A stretch of DNA of 64,000 nucleotides, taken from NCBI RefSeq assembly GCF_900101905.1, contig NZ_FNAJ01000004.1:1-64000 (forward strand). Direction: 5' to 3'. Source of the DNA: Myxococcus virescens (GTDB taxonomy: Bacteria > Myxococcota > Myxococcia > Myxococcales > Myxococcaceae). The position numbers and the translations under genes are program-made. Under the pieces are notes generated by a model that was given only the letters and a program-made list of their open reading frames with translations, made no database searches and had not been told where the DNA came from. This document shows positions 16,564-26,653 of the stretch, one piece after another (position 1 is the first letter of the stretch; each line of letters opens with the position of its first letter).

Positions 16564-19341
16564 ATGCGAATCGTTGGCATCGACCTGGGCACCACCCATT
16601 GCGCCGTGGCATCCGTGGACCCCTCGCGGGGCGCGGGTGCCCCCGTGGAGGACTTCGCCCTTCCGCAGCTCGTCCGTCAGGGCGAGGTGGCCCCGCGGGC
16701 CCTGTTGCCCTCCACCGTGTACGTGCCCGCCGGCCACGAGCTGGCGGAGGGTTCGCTCACGCTGCCCTGGGGGGATGACGGCGGCCCGTGGGTGGTGGGC
16801 GAGCTGGCGCGCTGGCAGGGCGCGCGCGTGCCGGGGCGGCTGGTGGCCAGCGCCAAGAGCTGGCTGTGCCACCCGGGCGTGGACCGCTCCGCGCCCATCC
16901 TCCCCTGGGGTGCGCCCGCGGACGTCCAGAAGCTGTCCCCGGTGGACGCCAGCGCCCTGCTGCTGACGCACATGGCCCGCGCGTGGGATTACGCGCACCC
17001 GGACGCGCCCCTGTCGAAGCAGGAGGTGGTGATTACCGTCCCCGCCTCCTTCGACGAAGCGGCCCGCGCCCTCACGGTGAGCGCGGCGCGCAAGGCCGGC
17101 CTGGAGAAGTTCACCCTGCTGGAGGAGCCCCAGGCGGCCTTCTACGACTACACCGCGCGCCACCGGGCGGACCTGGAGCAGACGCTCTCCAACGTCCGGC
17201 TGGTGCTGGTGGTGGACGTGGGCGGCGGCACCACGGACTTCACGCTGGTGCACGCGGGCCTGTCGCCCGAAGGCCCCATGCTGCGGCGACTGGCCGTGGG
17301 CGACCACCTGATGCTGGGCGGCGACAACATGGACGCCGCGCTGGCGCGCCGGGTGGAGGAGAAGCTCTTCACGGACGGCCGCCGCCTGTCCGCCACGCAG
17401 TGGACGCAGGCCATCCAGGCCGCGCGCACCGCGAAGGAGGCGCTGCTCGGCCTCGCCCCGCCGGAGAAGCACGGCGTGTCACTGGTGAGTGGCGGCAGCA
17501 AGCTGCTGGGCGGCACGTTGTCCACGGAGCTGACGCGCGACGAGGCGCAGGCGCTGGTGCTGGACGGCTTCTTCCCCCTCACCACCCCCGCTGACAGGCC
17601 ACGCCGCGCCGCGCGAATGGCGCTTCAGGAGCTGGGCCTGCCCTACGTGCAGGACGCGGCGGTGACGCGGCACATGGCGGCCTTCCTCGCGCAGCACGCG
17701 GCGGCGGGCTTCGCGGCGCTGGGCGAGACGGCGCCGACGGAGGGCGCCCTGCCCCGGCCGGACGCCATCCTGCTCAATGGCGGCGTGTTCAACTCGCCCC
17801 AGATTTCCGAGCGGCTGGTGGAGGCCCTCTCCGCCTGGTGGTCGAACGCGCCGCGCATCCCCCTGCTGCGGCACGAGTCGCTGGAGCTCGCGGTGGCCCG
17901 GGGCGCCGCGTACTACGGCCTGGTGCGGCGCGGCCACGGCCTGCGCATCGGTGGCGGCGCGGCGCGCGCCTACTACGTGGGCCTGCAGCGCGCGGCGGAC
18001 AGCGCCGAGCAACCCGCGCTGTGCCTCATCCCCCGCGGCTTCGAGGAAGGCCAGAAGGTGGACCTGGGCGAGCGCCCCTTCTCGCTCACCCTGGGCCGGC
18101 CGGTGCAGTTCCAGCTCTACTCCACCACCAGCGACCGCATCGACAAGCCTGGGGACTTGGTGCCGCTGGCGGAGGACCTCAAGCCGCTGCCGCCCATCCA
18201 CACGCTGCTCAAGGGCGCCTCCAACAAGGTGGCCGAGGTGCCCGTGCACCTCCAGGCGGCGCTGACGGAGATTGGCACGCTGGAGCTGTACTGCGTGTCC
18301 AACGTCGCGGACGAGCGGTGGCGCCTGGAGTTCGAGCTGCGCGGCACCGGCGGCTCGCACGAGCTGACCGTCACCGAGTCCATGCCCGCGCGCTTCGTCG
18401 AGGCGAAGGACAACATCGAGCGCGTCTACGGCAACAAGCCGCTGCCCATTGGCCCCAAGGACGTCAAGCAGCTCGGGCGCACGCTGGAGAAGGCCCTGGG
18501 CTCGCGTGAGACGTGGCGCGTGCCGGTGCTGCGGGAGATGTGGAGCACCCTCTTCGCGGGCGCGAGCAAGCGCCGGCGCTCGGAGGACCACGAGCGTGTC
18601 TTCTACAGCCTCACCGGCTTCAGCCTCCGGCCGGGCTTCGGCTACCCGCTGGATGGCTGGCGCGCGGAGCAGACCTTCGGCCTGTTCGACGCGCTGGTGC
18701 AGCACCACACGGACAAGGCGGTGTGGACGGAGTTCTGGGTGATGTGGCGCCGCATCGCGGGCGGCCTGGACGAGGCGCGGCAGCAGAAGCTGTACGCGTA
18801 CCTCCAGCCCCACCTGGCGCGGAAGGTGCCACCGGACGCGCCCCCGCCGGGGAAGCTCAAGGGCATCCAGCCCGAGGGCCTGGAGGAGATGGTCCGCACC
18901 GCGGCCTCGCTGGAGCACCTGCAACCGGGTGACAAGGCGGAGCTGGGCCGGTGGATTGCCGCACGGCTGAAGGCCGAGGCGAAGTCCGGCGGCCCGTGGG
19001 CCTGGTCCCTGGGACGGCTGGGCGCGCGCGTGCCCCTGTACGGCAGCAGCCACAAGGTGGTGGACGTGGACACGGCCGAGGCCTGGCTCACGCTGCTGCT
19101 GGATCTGGACCTGCGGAAGATTGACGGCGCGTCCTTCGCGGCGGCGCAGCTCGCGCGGCTCACGGGCGATCGCACGCGCGATCTGGACCCGGACCTGCGC
19201 GAGCGCACGGCCCAGGCCCTGCTGGCGGCGAAGGCCTCCGAGACCTGGGTGCGAATGGTGCGCGAAGTCGTGGCGCTGGAAGCCGCGGACGAGGCCCGCG
19301 CGCTCGGGGATACGCTCCCCGCCGGTCTGCGGCTGTCGTAG
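16564..19341 (+). CDS. Long atypical Hsp70-family protein (DUF3731-type C-terminus)
   Basis: This encodes 925 residues. Residues 1-560 parallel the preceding Hsp70: G-I-D-L-G-T-T-H-C-A-V, V-V-D-V-G-G-G-T-T-D-F-T, L-L-E-E-P-Q-A-A-F and L-L-N-G-G-V-F-N. From about 600 a further 320-residue helical extension begins with R-R-S-E-D-H-E-R-V-F-Y-S-L-T-G-F and G-F-G-Y-P-L-D-G-W-R, which I associate with DUF3731. GGAGG stands six bases before the ATG, 25 bases after the previous stop. No J-domain or GrpE gene is nearby. The cellular client is unknown. Confidence 0.85.
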   Translation: MRIVGIDLGTTHCAVASVDPSRGAGAPVEDFALPQLVRQGEVAPRALLPSTVYVPAGHELAEGSLTLPWGDDGGPWVVGELARWQGARVPGRLVASAKSWLCHPGVDRSAPILPWGAPADVQKLSPVDASALLLTHMARAWDYAHPDAPLSKQEVVITVPASFDEAARALTVSAARKAGLEKFTLLEEPQAAFYDYTARHRADLEQTLSNVRLVLVVDVGGGTTDFTLVHAGLSPEGPMLRRLAVGDHLMLGGDNMDAALARRVEEKLFTDGRRLSATQWTQAIQAARTAKEALLGLAPPEKHGVSLVSGGSKLLGGTLSTELTRDEAQALVLDGFFPLTTPADRPRRAARMALQELGLPYVQDAAVTRHMAAFLAQHAAAGFAALGETAPTEGALPRPDAILLNGGVFNSPQISERLVEALSAWWSNAPRIPLLRHESLELAVARGAAYYGLVRRGHGLRIGGGAARAYYVGLQRAADSAEQPALCLIPRGFEEGQKVDLGERPFSLTLGRPVQFQLYSTTSDRIDKPGDLVPLAEDLKPLPPIHTLLKGASNKVAEVPVHLQAALTEIGTLELYCVSNVADERWRLEFELRGTGGSHELTVTESMPARFVEAKDNIERVYGNKPLPIGPKDVKQLGRTLEKALGSRETWRVPVLREMWSTLFAGASKRRRSEDHERVFYSLTGFSLRPGFGYPLDGWRAEQTFGLFDALVQHHTDKAVWTEFWVMWRRIAGGLDEARQQKLYAYLQPHLARKVPPDAPPPGKLKGIQPEGLEEMVRTAASLEHLQPGDKAELGRWIAARLKAEAKSGGPWAWSLGRLGARVPLYGSSHKVVDVDTAEAWLTLLLDLDLRKIDGASFAAAQLARLTGDRTRDLDPDLRERTAQALLAAKASETWVRMVREVVALEAADEARALGDTLPAGLRLS

Positions 19342-19354
19342 GACTGGAAGGAAT

Positions 19355-19397
19355 GCTCCCGCGGGAGTTGGACCTGGAAGGTCCAGCCCCCGGGAGC
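19355..19397. terminator. Nested hairpin between convergent genes
   Basis: GCTCCCG (19355-19361) pairs with 19391-19397, and inside it TGGACCT (19369-19375) pairs with 19379-19385. It lies between the long Hsp70 gene and the convergent zinc-ribbon gene, so it may serve both. Confidence 0.6.
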
Positions 19398-19415
19398 TGG
19401 GACGGCGACGGTGAT

Positions 19416-19814
19416 TCAGCCCTGCGCCGCGGCGACAGGCTCGGCGGGGGCTTCACCCGCTTCGGGGCTCGCGGCGGCCGGCACGACCTGGAGCACCGGA
19501 GCCGCCTCTTCCACCGGGGCGACGGCGGCGGCGTCCTTGCCCGCCTTGGGCTTCTTGCTGCCCGCGCCCGAGCGGCACGTGCGGCACCAGGGCTGATTCC
19601 GGATGGCGCCATCCGCCATCTTCCGCAGGCCGAACTGCGCCAGCGGCTTCAGCGTCTTGCACTTGATGCACATCAGCGAGATGAGCACCTCTTGACCATC
19701 CGCGTCGTAGACGGCGGACTTGCGACGCTTGCGCGGCTGGCCCTGCCCCGGTTCACGCTGCTTCGCCTTCTCAGGCGCAGGCGGCGCCATCATCGGGGTC
19801 ACTTTGTAGAGCAT
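19416..19814 (-). CDS. Small zinc-ribbon protein with low-complexity tail
   Basis: This encodes 132 residues. Two Cys pairs, C-I-K-C and C-R-T-C, are separated by about 22 residues in a compact centre with L-K-P-L-A-Q-F-G. This fits a four-Cys zinc ribbon of the kind that binds nucleic acid or protein. The N-terminus is basic (QPRKRRKS) and the C-terminus is Ala/Pro/Glu-rich. GGAGGAACC precedes the ATG. I do not recognise a named family. Confidence 0.65.
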   Translation of the reverse strand: MLYKVTPMMAPPAPEKAKQREPGQGQPRKRRKSAVYDADGQEVLISLMCIKCKTLKPLAQFGLRKMADGAIRNQPWCRTCRSGAGSKKPKAGKDAAAVAPVEEAAPVLQVVPAAASPEAGEAPAEPVAAAQG

Positions 19815-19926
19815 GTCGGTTCCTCCAGCTCACGGGAGTCCACCCACGCAGGCCCTGGGCCACCTCGGAGTGGACACTCGCAGGGACTAGAGTAGGACCT
19901 CCGCTTCCCGTTGGAAACTGATCCCA

Positions 19927-19942
19927 GGCCGAAAAATCGGCC
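19927..19942 (-). terminator. Hairpin downstream of the 5'-nucleotidase gene
   Basis: GGCCGA (19927-19932), loop AAAA, TCGGCC (19937-19942). It lies 94 bases past the stop of the minus-strand nucleotidase gene. The stem is short, so it is a modest terminator at best. Confidence 0.4.
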
Positions 19943-20035
19943 CCCGGCGCGATTTCTGTGCCCTTCCCCTGGGGTGAGTCCTTTCGTTCACCCTCAGCGG
20001 ATCAGCCGTCGTCCGAATTTTCAGCCGGGACGCGC

Positions 20036-21823
20036 TCAGCGCGCCTCCTGCTGACACTCTGCTACACCCGTGTAGCGGACACGTCCCAAGTCGGGGGCCT
20101 CCAGCGTGCCGCCCCGGGCTTTCCCGTAGGCGACGAGCGCCTCGCGCAAGTCGAGCCCGTCGACGGGGGTCATCTCGATGCGCTCCGGTGGCACGGTGCT
20201 CAAGAGGGGCTCCAGCCCGTCACCGCCTCGCGCCAGAAAGTCCGGGAGGGCCACCCGGTACATCTTGCCGGGGTCGAGCACGAGCGGCTGACCACCGGAG
20301 AGGGCCACTCCCGAGAACCGCCCAGGCCCCGGGCAGCGCTCCAGCGTCACCTCGAGGCCGGAGACGGCGAAGACGGAGCCCATGTCGTTGCCATAGGCCA
20401 GGTGCAGCAACCGCGACAGCTCGGGGCCCGTCAGGGTGGCCACGGCCACCGTGTTGTCGAAGGGCAGCACCTCGAACACCTGACCGAAAGTGAGCGGCCC
20501 CGCGGCCAGGTCCGCGCGGACGCCGCCCGGGTTCATCAGCCCCACGTCCGCGTTGGCCGACGCACGCAGCACGTCCGCCACCAGATTGCCCAGCGCGCCC
20601 TCCTCCGTGTAGCCGCGGGTCAGGGGCGTGGCCGCCACGAGCCCCAGCTGGCGATTCTGCGCCTCCCGTGCCAGCTCCAGCGCTGGCGCCAGCAGCGGCG
20701 CCACCTGCGCGTCGGGCACCACCGGCTCCGCCATGAACGACGCGGGCTCCAGGCGCACCTGAGGCTCGTTCCGCAGGCGGCGGCCGTCACATGTTCCCTG
20801 GGTGGCGTCCACCTTCGCACAGAGGGGAATGGCGGCCTGGATGCGGGTGCGCTGGGGCAGGATGCGGCGACTGCCCGGGTCCACGAACAGCTCCACCACG
20901 CCCAGGGAGCGCGCCAGCCCCGTCGTCTCGATGATGGGCACCTGGGCGAAGAAGTGGCCCATCGTCTGGTGGGTGTGTCCCGCCACGATGGCGTCGACCG
21001 TGCCCGGCGGCAGGAGCTTCAGCATCGACAGAATCTCCGCGTCGCCCTCGTCGCAGCTCGACGTGTCGCGGGGGTTGCTCAAGTCCGCGCACTTGCCTCC
21101 CGCATGCGCCACCACCACCACCACCTCCGCGCCGCGCGCGCGCAGGGAACGGGACGCTTCCAGCGCGGCGGGCGCCAGGGGCAGGAAACGCAGGGACGAC
21201 ACGTTGGCGGGATTGGTGACCTTGGGGGTGTCCTCCGTGGAGAGCCCGATGATGCCCACCTTCACGCCCTTGACCTTCATCAGGTACGTGCCGTCATTGC
21301 CCGTCCAGGCGGGGCGCGCGCCGGTGGAGGCGTCGCGGAGGTTCGCCGACAACATGGGGAATCGCGCCTGGCCGATGCGCGCCTTGAGCGCCCCCAGCGC
21401 GTCATCCCCGGGCCGCTGCGCCATGGACCCCGGCCCCACGGGGCCATAGTCGAACTCGTGGTTGCCAATGGCGGCCGCGTCCACCCCCAAGTGGTTGTAC
21501 ACGTCGATGACGACGGCCCCTTCCGTGAGGTTGGAAGGCAGCGTGCCCTGGAACATGTCGCCCGCGTCCAGCAGCACCACGCCGCCCGGGTTGGCCGCGC
21601 GCAAACGCGCCACATAGGCCGCGAGCGTGGCGGCGCCGCCCTCCTCCACCACCTGACCGTCCTTCAGTGGCGTGCGATGGGGCTCCACCTGTCCATGGAA
21701 GTCGTTGATGCCCACCAGGGTGATGCGGATGGGCTCCGGCGGCGCGCCGCGGGTCCAGACGCCGGAGCACGCGGTGGTGGCCCCGCACGCCAACGCGAGG
21801 GCGATGAGTCGAGAGAAACGCAT
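20036..21823 (-). CDS. Exported 5'-nucleotidase/metallophosphatase (UshA-like)
   Basis: This encodes 595 residues. The N-terminal calcineurin-like domain has all metal motifs: I-N-D-F-H-G-Q, D-A-G-D-M-F-Q-G-T, G-N-H-E-F-D-Y-G, V-V-A-H and V-A-G-H-T-H-Q. The C-terminal 5'-nucleotidase domain includes N-P-G-G-V-R-A-D and F-D-N-T-V-A-V-A. The first 20 residues look like an export signal ending near a Cys (T-T-A-C), possibly a lipoprotein. It would dephosphorylate extracellular nucleotides or nucleotide sugars. A phytase-like gene lies 45 bases upstream on the same strand. Confidence 0.88.
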   Translation of the reverse strand: MRFSRLIALALACGATTACSGVWTRGAPPEPIRITLVGINDFHGQVEPHRTPLKDGQVVEEGGAATLAAYVARLRAANPGGVVLLDAGDMFQGTLPSNLTEGAVVIDVYNHLGVDAAAIGNHEFDYGPVGPGSMAQRPGDDALGALKARIGQARFPMLSANLRDASTGARPAWTGNDGTYLMKVKGVKVGIIGLSTEDTPKVTNPANVSSLRFLPLAPAALEASRSLRARGAEVVVVVAHAGGKCADLSNPRDTSSCDEGDAEILSMLKLLPPGTVDAIVAGHTHQTMGHFFAQVPIIETTGLARSLGVVELFVDPGSRRILPQRTRIQAAIPLCAKVDATQGTCDGRRLRNEPQVRLEPASFMAEPVVPDAQVAPLLAPALELAREAQNRQLGLVAATPLTRGYTEEGALGNLVADVLRASANADVGLMNPGGVRADLAAGPLTFGQVFEVLPFDNTVAVATLTGPELSRLLHLAYGNDMGSVFAVSGLEVTLERCPGPGRFSGVALSGGQPLVLDPGKMYRVALPDFLARGGDGLEPLLSTVPPERIEMTPVDGLDLREALVAYGKARGGTLEAPDLGRVRYTGVAECQQEAR

Positions 21824-21868
21824 GAGGGCGCGCACTTCAGCGCGGCGCGCGCCCGCTGGCAACGCGCT

Positions 21869-23119
21869 TCAGTCGCGACGGCGACGCCCCACCCGCACCA
21901 GGGCGAGCAACGCGAACGCGGCGGTGGCCGGCACGGAGGCCGAAGCACACGAGCAGCCCGACTCGTCGGGAGGATTGCCCGGGCTTGGCGCGGGCCCCGG
22001 CCCCCCGGAGCCACCTCCGTCCCCCGGGCCACCGCCCGTGCCCCCGTCCGTCCCCCCGTCCGAATCGAACCGCGTGTCGATTCGCAGCGCGGGGTCGAAG
22101 GCCTCGGCGACCGCCGGCCAGCGCGCGTACAGGAAGCGCTGCGGGTTGGAGAGCGCGTCACTGCCCACGAAGAGCCCGTCGGGATACGTCGTGCCCAGCG
22201 ACGACGCGGTGACGGCGAGGGCCACCGGGTCATTCGCCCGGATGACGCCCCCATCCGCGTCCGCCAGCCGGAACGAGCCCACGAGGGTCCTCGCGCGCCG
22301 CTCATAGACGGCGAACGCATCCGCGCCCGTGTCCGCGACCAGGATGTACCCTTCGCCATTGCGCGCACGGTACAGCGCGACCCGGCCCACATTGGCGGAG
22401 AGCCCGCCCGAGCCCTGGATGGAGAGCTGCTCTCCAGTGACGCCCGCGTCCGCTGCCGCCGGATAGCGCCACAGGCCCTGCCCCTGCTGGGTGACGAACA
22501 GGGAGTCGGACGCCTCGTCCACGGCCAGACCCGCGATGGGCCCCGTCGTCGTCAGCGTGCGAACCAGGGTGGCCGTCACGCGCCCCGTGTCTCCGGCCAG
22601 TTCGTACTGCTGGAGCACACCCGTGGACGTGCCGGCGAACACATAGAACCGGCCCGAGTCCTCGTTTTGATAGAGCGCCACGGCGGAGAACTGCGTCCCC
22701 GTCAGGAAGCCCGCGGCGCCAATCCGCTCCACCCGGTCCGCGCGGTCGGGGTCCACCGTGTAGGCCGCCAGCCCGTTGAAGTTGATGCTGGCCGCCACCA
22801 CCAGGGTCTGCTGCACCCCGGACAGCGGGAAGCCGTCCCGCACGGCCACGGCTGACATCGGGCCATCCGCGAGCTCCGCATCCAGTTGCTCGCCCCCCAG
22901 GCCAAAGGTGACGAGGCCCGAGTTGGGGCTGTTGTAGGCGGTGAGGAACAAGCTGCTGCTGGGGGCGCCGGGACTCACCCAGAGGGCCACGTCCTGGAGC
23001 ACTCCGCCGGTGATGGACGGGGCGGGCTCGGACTGCGCTGTCGGCGACACGACGACCTGCGCGGACACCGGAGTGCCCAGGAGCAACGCCGCCAGGGCCA
23101 GGGGGGTTGGGTTGCGCAT
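21869..23119 (-). CDS. Phytase-like beta-propeller protein with MYXO-CTERM tail
   Basis: This encodes 416 residues. A signal peptide (MRNPTPLALAALLLGTPVSA) is followed by repeated blades such as L-F-L-T-A-Y-N-S, I-A-G-L-A-V-D-E-A-S-D-S-L-F-V and G-L-W-R-Y-P-A. These match the beta-propeller (calcium-dependent) phytase family. A Gly/Pro/Asp linker leads to G-C-S-C, a hydrophobic helix and V-G-R-R-R-R-D: the MYXO-CTERM sorting signal, which predicts attachment to the outer cell surface. With the nucleotidase next to it, it may release phosphate from organic compounds. Blade count and catalytic acidic residues were not checked. Confidence 0.75.
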   Translation of the reverse strand: MRNPTPLALAALLLGTPVSAQVVVSPTAQSEPAPSITGGVLQDVALWVSPGAPSSSLFLTAYNSPNSGLVTFGLGGEQLDAELADGPMSAVAVRDGFPLSGVQQTLVVAASINFNGLAAYTVDPDRADRVERIGAAGFLTGTQFSAVALYQNEDSGRFYVFAGTSTGVLQQYELAGDTGRVTATLVRTLTTTGPIAGLAVDEASDSLFVTQQGQGLWRYPAAADAGVTGEQLSIQGSGGLSANVGRVALYRARNGEGYILVADTGADAFAVYERRARTLVGSFRLADADGGVIRANDPVALAVTASSLGTTYPDGLFVGSDALSNPQRFLYARWPAVAEAFDPALRIDTRFDSDGGTDGGTGGGPGDGGGSGGPGPAPSPGNPPDESGCSCASASVPATAAFALLALVRVGRRRRD

Positions 23120-23201
23120 GACCGCCTCCAGATTGAGCGATGGGAGCGCCCTAACTTGGCACGAGGCGTCAGGCTTTCAAGTAGGAAGCGGCCGGGAACG
23201 G

Positions 23202-24236
<1,035 letters not shown>

Positions 24237-25163
24237 ATGCGCATTCTGGTAACAGGCGCGGATGGCTTCGTCGGCCGGCACTTGTGCGCCCTGCTGCGCG
24301 CCGCTGGCGACGAGGTGGTGGAGGCCCACGGGCCGCGCGGTGAGGGCATCAACAGCAACGCCCTGCACTTCGACGTGGCCAACGAAGCCTCGGTGAAGGC
24401 GGCGGTGGCCGAGGTGAAGCCCGAGGGCATCATTCACCTGGCGGGCTTCAGCTCGGTCGCGAAGAGCCACCACAACCCGTCCCGGGTGTTCGCGGTGAAC
24501 ACCATGGGCGTGGTGCACCTGCTCACCGCGGTGCGCGAGAGCGTCCCGAAGGCGAGTGTGGTGCTGGTGGGCTCCGGCGAGGTGTACGGCCCGGTGCCCG
24601 AAGGCACGCGTGCCACCGAGGACACCCCCGCGGTGCCCCTGAGCCCCTACGCGGCCTCCAAGTCCGCAGCGGAGCTGGCCGCGGTGCAGTTCCACCGCAG
24701 CTACGGGCTGGAGGTCGTCATGGCGCGGCCCTTCAACCACCTGGGCGCGGGGCAGGACCCCACCTTCGTGGTGCCCTCGTTCGCGGCGCAGATTCGCGCC
24801 ATCGGGCTGGGCACGGTGGACCCGGTGCTGCGCACGGGAAACCTGGATGCGGTGCGCGACTTCTCCCACGTCCGCGACGTGGTGGAGGCCTACCGGCTGC
24901 TGCTCGACAAGGGTGAGCCGGGGCAGGCGTACAACATCGGCAGCGGTGAGGGCCGCACCATCCGCAGCCTGCTGGAGGAGATGCTGTCGCTGGCGGGGGT
25001 CAACGCGCGCATCGAGCTGGACCCCGCGCGCCTCCGGCCCTCCGACATCCCCAGCCTCGTCGGCGCTCCCGACAAGCTGAAGGCGCTGGGTTGGGCCCCG
25101 AAGCTGACCGTGGCGGACGCGCTGCGCGATGTGCTCGGCCCCCGCGTGCCCGGCGCGGCGTGA
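24237..25163 (+). CDS. rmd: GDP-4-keto-6-deoxy-D-mannose reductase-like SDR
   Basis: This encodes 308 residues. The NAD(P) motif is V-T-G-A-D-G-F-V-G-R-H-L; catalytic Ser and Tyr-x3-Lys are in S-G-E-V-Y-G-P-V and Y-A-A-S-K-S-A-A-E. D-F-S-H-V-R-D-V-V and N-I-G-S-G-E-G fit the RmlD/Rmd group. Right after gmd it most likely reduces the keto sugar to GDP-D-rhamnose for surface polysaccharide. GDP-fucose formation would need an epimerising GMER-type enzyme, which this less resembles. The assignment rests partly on context. Confidence 0.8.
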   Translation: MRILVTGADGFVGRHLCALLRAAGDEVVEAHGPRGEGINSNALHFDVANEASVKAAVAEVKPEGIIHLAGFSSVAKSHHNPSRVFAVNTMGVVHLLTAVRESVPKASVVLVGSGEVYGPVPEGTRATEDTPAVPLSPYAASKSAAELAAVQFHRSYGLEVVMARPFNHLGAGQDPTFVVPSFAAQIRAIGLGTVDPVLRTGNLDAVRDFSHVRDVVEAYRLLLDKGEPGQAYNIGSGEGRTIRSLLEEMLSLAGVNARIELDPARLRPSDIPSLVGAPDKLKALGWAPKLTVADALRDVLGPRVPGAA

Positions 25164-25260
25164 GCAAGCGAAGGCGCGCGCGTGTCCCCAAGGAGGCGCG
25201 CGCGTCGGAGGCTCGGCTGGACGACCGATGCCGCGCCAGCTTCGAGGGGACTGACGTCGC

Positions 25261-25289
25261 GGGCCCGCGAGTCCGAAGTGGACGGGCCC
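25261..25289. terminator. Hairpin between rmd and a convergent gene
   Basis: GGGCCC (25261-25266) pairs with 25284-25289, and GTCC (25271-25274) with GGAC (25280-25283). It lies between two converging genes and may stop both. Confidence 0.5.
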
Positions 25290-25319
25290 GTGACGAGGTG
25301 ACGCGTCAGGCGTCCCTGT

Positions 25320-26045
25320 TCACTGAATCGCCGCCCAGGCCTGAAGCCGCCGCTCCAACGCCGTGAGGGTCCACAGGTCCGCCGGATTGTCTGGCCGCAC
25401 CTGGGCCAGGTCCCGCTGAAGCGCCTCGCGCGCCCCCACGACGCCCCACTCCGACAATACCCGCAGCGCCATCAACGAGTGCTTGCGTGCCACCAGCGCG
25501 AGCAGCACCGCCACGACGCGAGGGCTTCGCTCGTCAGCCAGCCGCTGCACCGCCTCGTGACGCGCCTCGGGCGTGGAGTCCGGCGCCTCCAGCACCTCGG
25601 CCAGCGAGGTGAAGCGCGCATCATCCAACAACGGGCGCGGGCCGGGCTGCGGCTCCCAATGCTCCACGGTGACGTTCGTCCGGCCCAGGCAGACGCACTC
25701 CCGGCGCACGCCGTCATCGCCGAAGAGGTCCATGATGCGCTCTCTCGACGGCGTGCCGCCCACGAGCAGTTGCCCCGCACGTTGGGAAAGCGTGGGTGAC
25801 ACGCCGAGCAGATGGACGCGCAGCACCGTGGCCTCGGCCGCGGCGCTCTGCTCGGTGGAGGCACGGGGCCACTTGAGGAAGACCTCCGCCATCCCCCGCT
25901 CCTGGACGTACCAGCGGTACTCCAGCCACACGGCGCTGGGACGGAGGGCGAAGCGGGCGTCTTCCTGCTCGCGGAGCCGGGGGGCGCCTTCCGCAAGCCC
26001 GGTGAAGCAGCGTTCCAGCAGGACCAGGGCGTCGGAGAGCGTCAT
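25320..26045 (-). CDS. Protein of unknown function with helical C-terminal half
   Basis: This encodes 241 residues. No family is recognised. The first 130 residues are mixed alpha/beta with Trp/Tyr-rich W-L-E-Y-R-W-Y-V-Q-E and a C-V-C-L-G segment. From about residue 150, H-E-A-V-Q-R-L-A-D-E-R-S-P-R-V-V and M-A-L-R-V-L-S-E-W-G look like HEAT-type helical pairs. There is no signal peptide or membrane helix. It is divergent from the NADAR gene, with 83 bases between the start codons, so a shared control region is possible. Confidence 0.6.
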   Translation of the reverse strand: MTLSDALVLLERCFTGLAEGAPRLREQEDARFALRPSAVWLEYRWYVQERGMAEVFLKWPRASTEQSAAAEATVLRVHLLGVSPTLSQRAGQLLVGGTPSRERIMDLFGDDGVRRECVCLGRTNVTVEHWEPQPGPRPLLDDARFTSLAEVLEAPDSTPEARHEAVQRLADERSPRVVAVLLALVARKHSLMALRVLSEWGVVGAREALQRDLAQVRPDNPADLWTLTALERRLQAWAAIQ

Positions 26046-26128
26046 GAAGGTGGGCAGTGTAGCGACGTTTGTCAGGCCGCTGGGCCAGCAGCGTTAGTGT
26101 ACAATCAACACCATTTCTGAGGTCGCCC

Positions 26129-26650
26129 ATGAGCGAAGCAGGACAGCAGCGGTTCACCTTCTTCTGGCAGGCGCACTCCCCCTTCTCCCAGTGGCACCCT
26201 TCCGACTTCGCCGTGGACGGCGTGCGCTACGTGTGCGCGGAGCAGTACATGATGGCAGGCAAGGCGCGGCTCTTCGGTGACAACGCGGCGCTGGCGAGCA
26301 TCCTGTCATCGAAGTCGCCCAAGACGCACAAGGCCCTGGGCCGCAAGGTCCGCGATTTCGACAACGCGCGCTGGGAGAAGGCGCGTGAGCGCATCGTCTA
26401 CGAGGGCAACCGCGCGAAGTTCACCCAGAGCCCGGAGCTGTTGAAGGCGCTCCTGGCCACCGCGGGCACGGAGTTGGTGGAAGCCAGCCCCGTGGATCGC
26501 ATCTGGGGTGTGGGGTTGGATGAGGAGGACCCGCGCATCCATCACCCCGCGAAGTGGCGAGGACTGAACCTGCTGGGCAAGGTCCTCACGAAGCTGCGCG
26601 AGGACCTGCTAGCGGAGGGCGTCACCGAGGCGTCCCCCGCCGAGCCGTAG
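26129..26650 (+). CDS. NADAR-domain protein
   Basis: This encodes 173 residues, spanning one NADAR domain (YbiA-like). Family hallmarks are F-F-W-Q-A-H-S-P-F-S-Q-W-H-P near the start, C-A-E-Q-Y-M-M-A-G-K-A around 45, N-R-A-K-F-T-Q-S near 105, and D-R-I-W-G-V-G-L-D near 135. NADAR proteins act on ADP-ribose-type N-glycosidic bonds; YbiA is linked to riboflavin-intermediate detoxification, and others remove ADP-ribose from guanine in DNA. No DarT-like toxin gene is next to it. GAGG lies seven bases before the ATG, and a TACAAT box stands at 26100-26105. Confidence 0.85.
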   Translation: MSEAGQQRFTFFWQAHSPFSQWHPSDFAVDGVRYVCAEQYMMAGKARLFGDNAALASILSSKSPKTHKALGRKVRDFDNARWEKARERIVYEGNRAKFTQSPELLKALLATAGTELVEASPVDRIWGVGLDEEDPRIHHPAKWRGLNLLGKVLTKLREDLLAEGVTEASPAEP

Positions 26651-26653
26651 GGC

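Noticed and set aside
19958-22855. 965-codon plus-strand open frame opposite the nucleotidase and phytase-like genes
   Set aside because: It spans two real minus-strand genes and their gap, with composition typical of a shadow frame.
25164-25319. Possible small gene after rmd (basic 91-residue frame)
   Set aside because: It overlaps the rmd end, has Arg/Ala-rich composition and is interrupted by a terminator-like hairpin.
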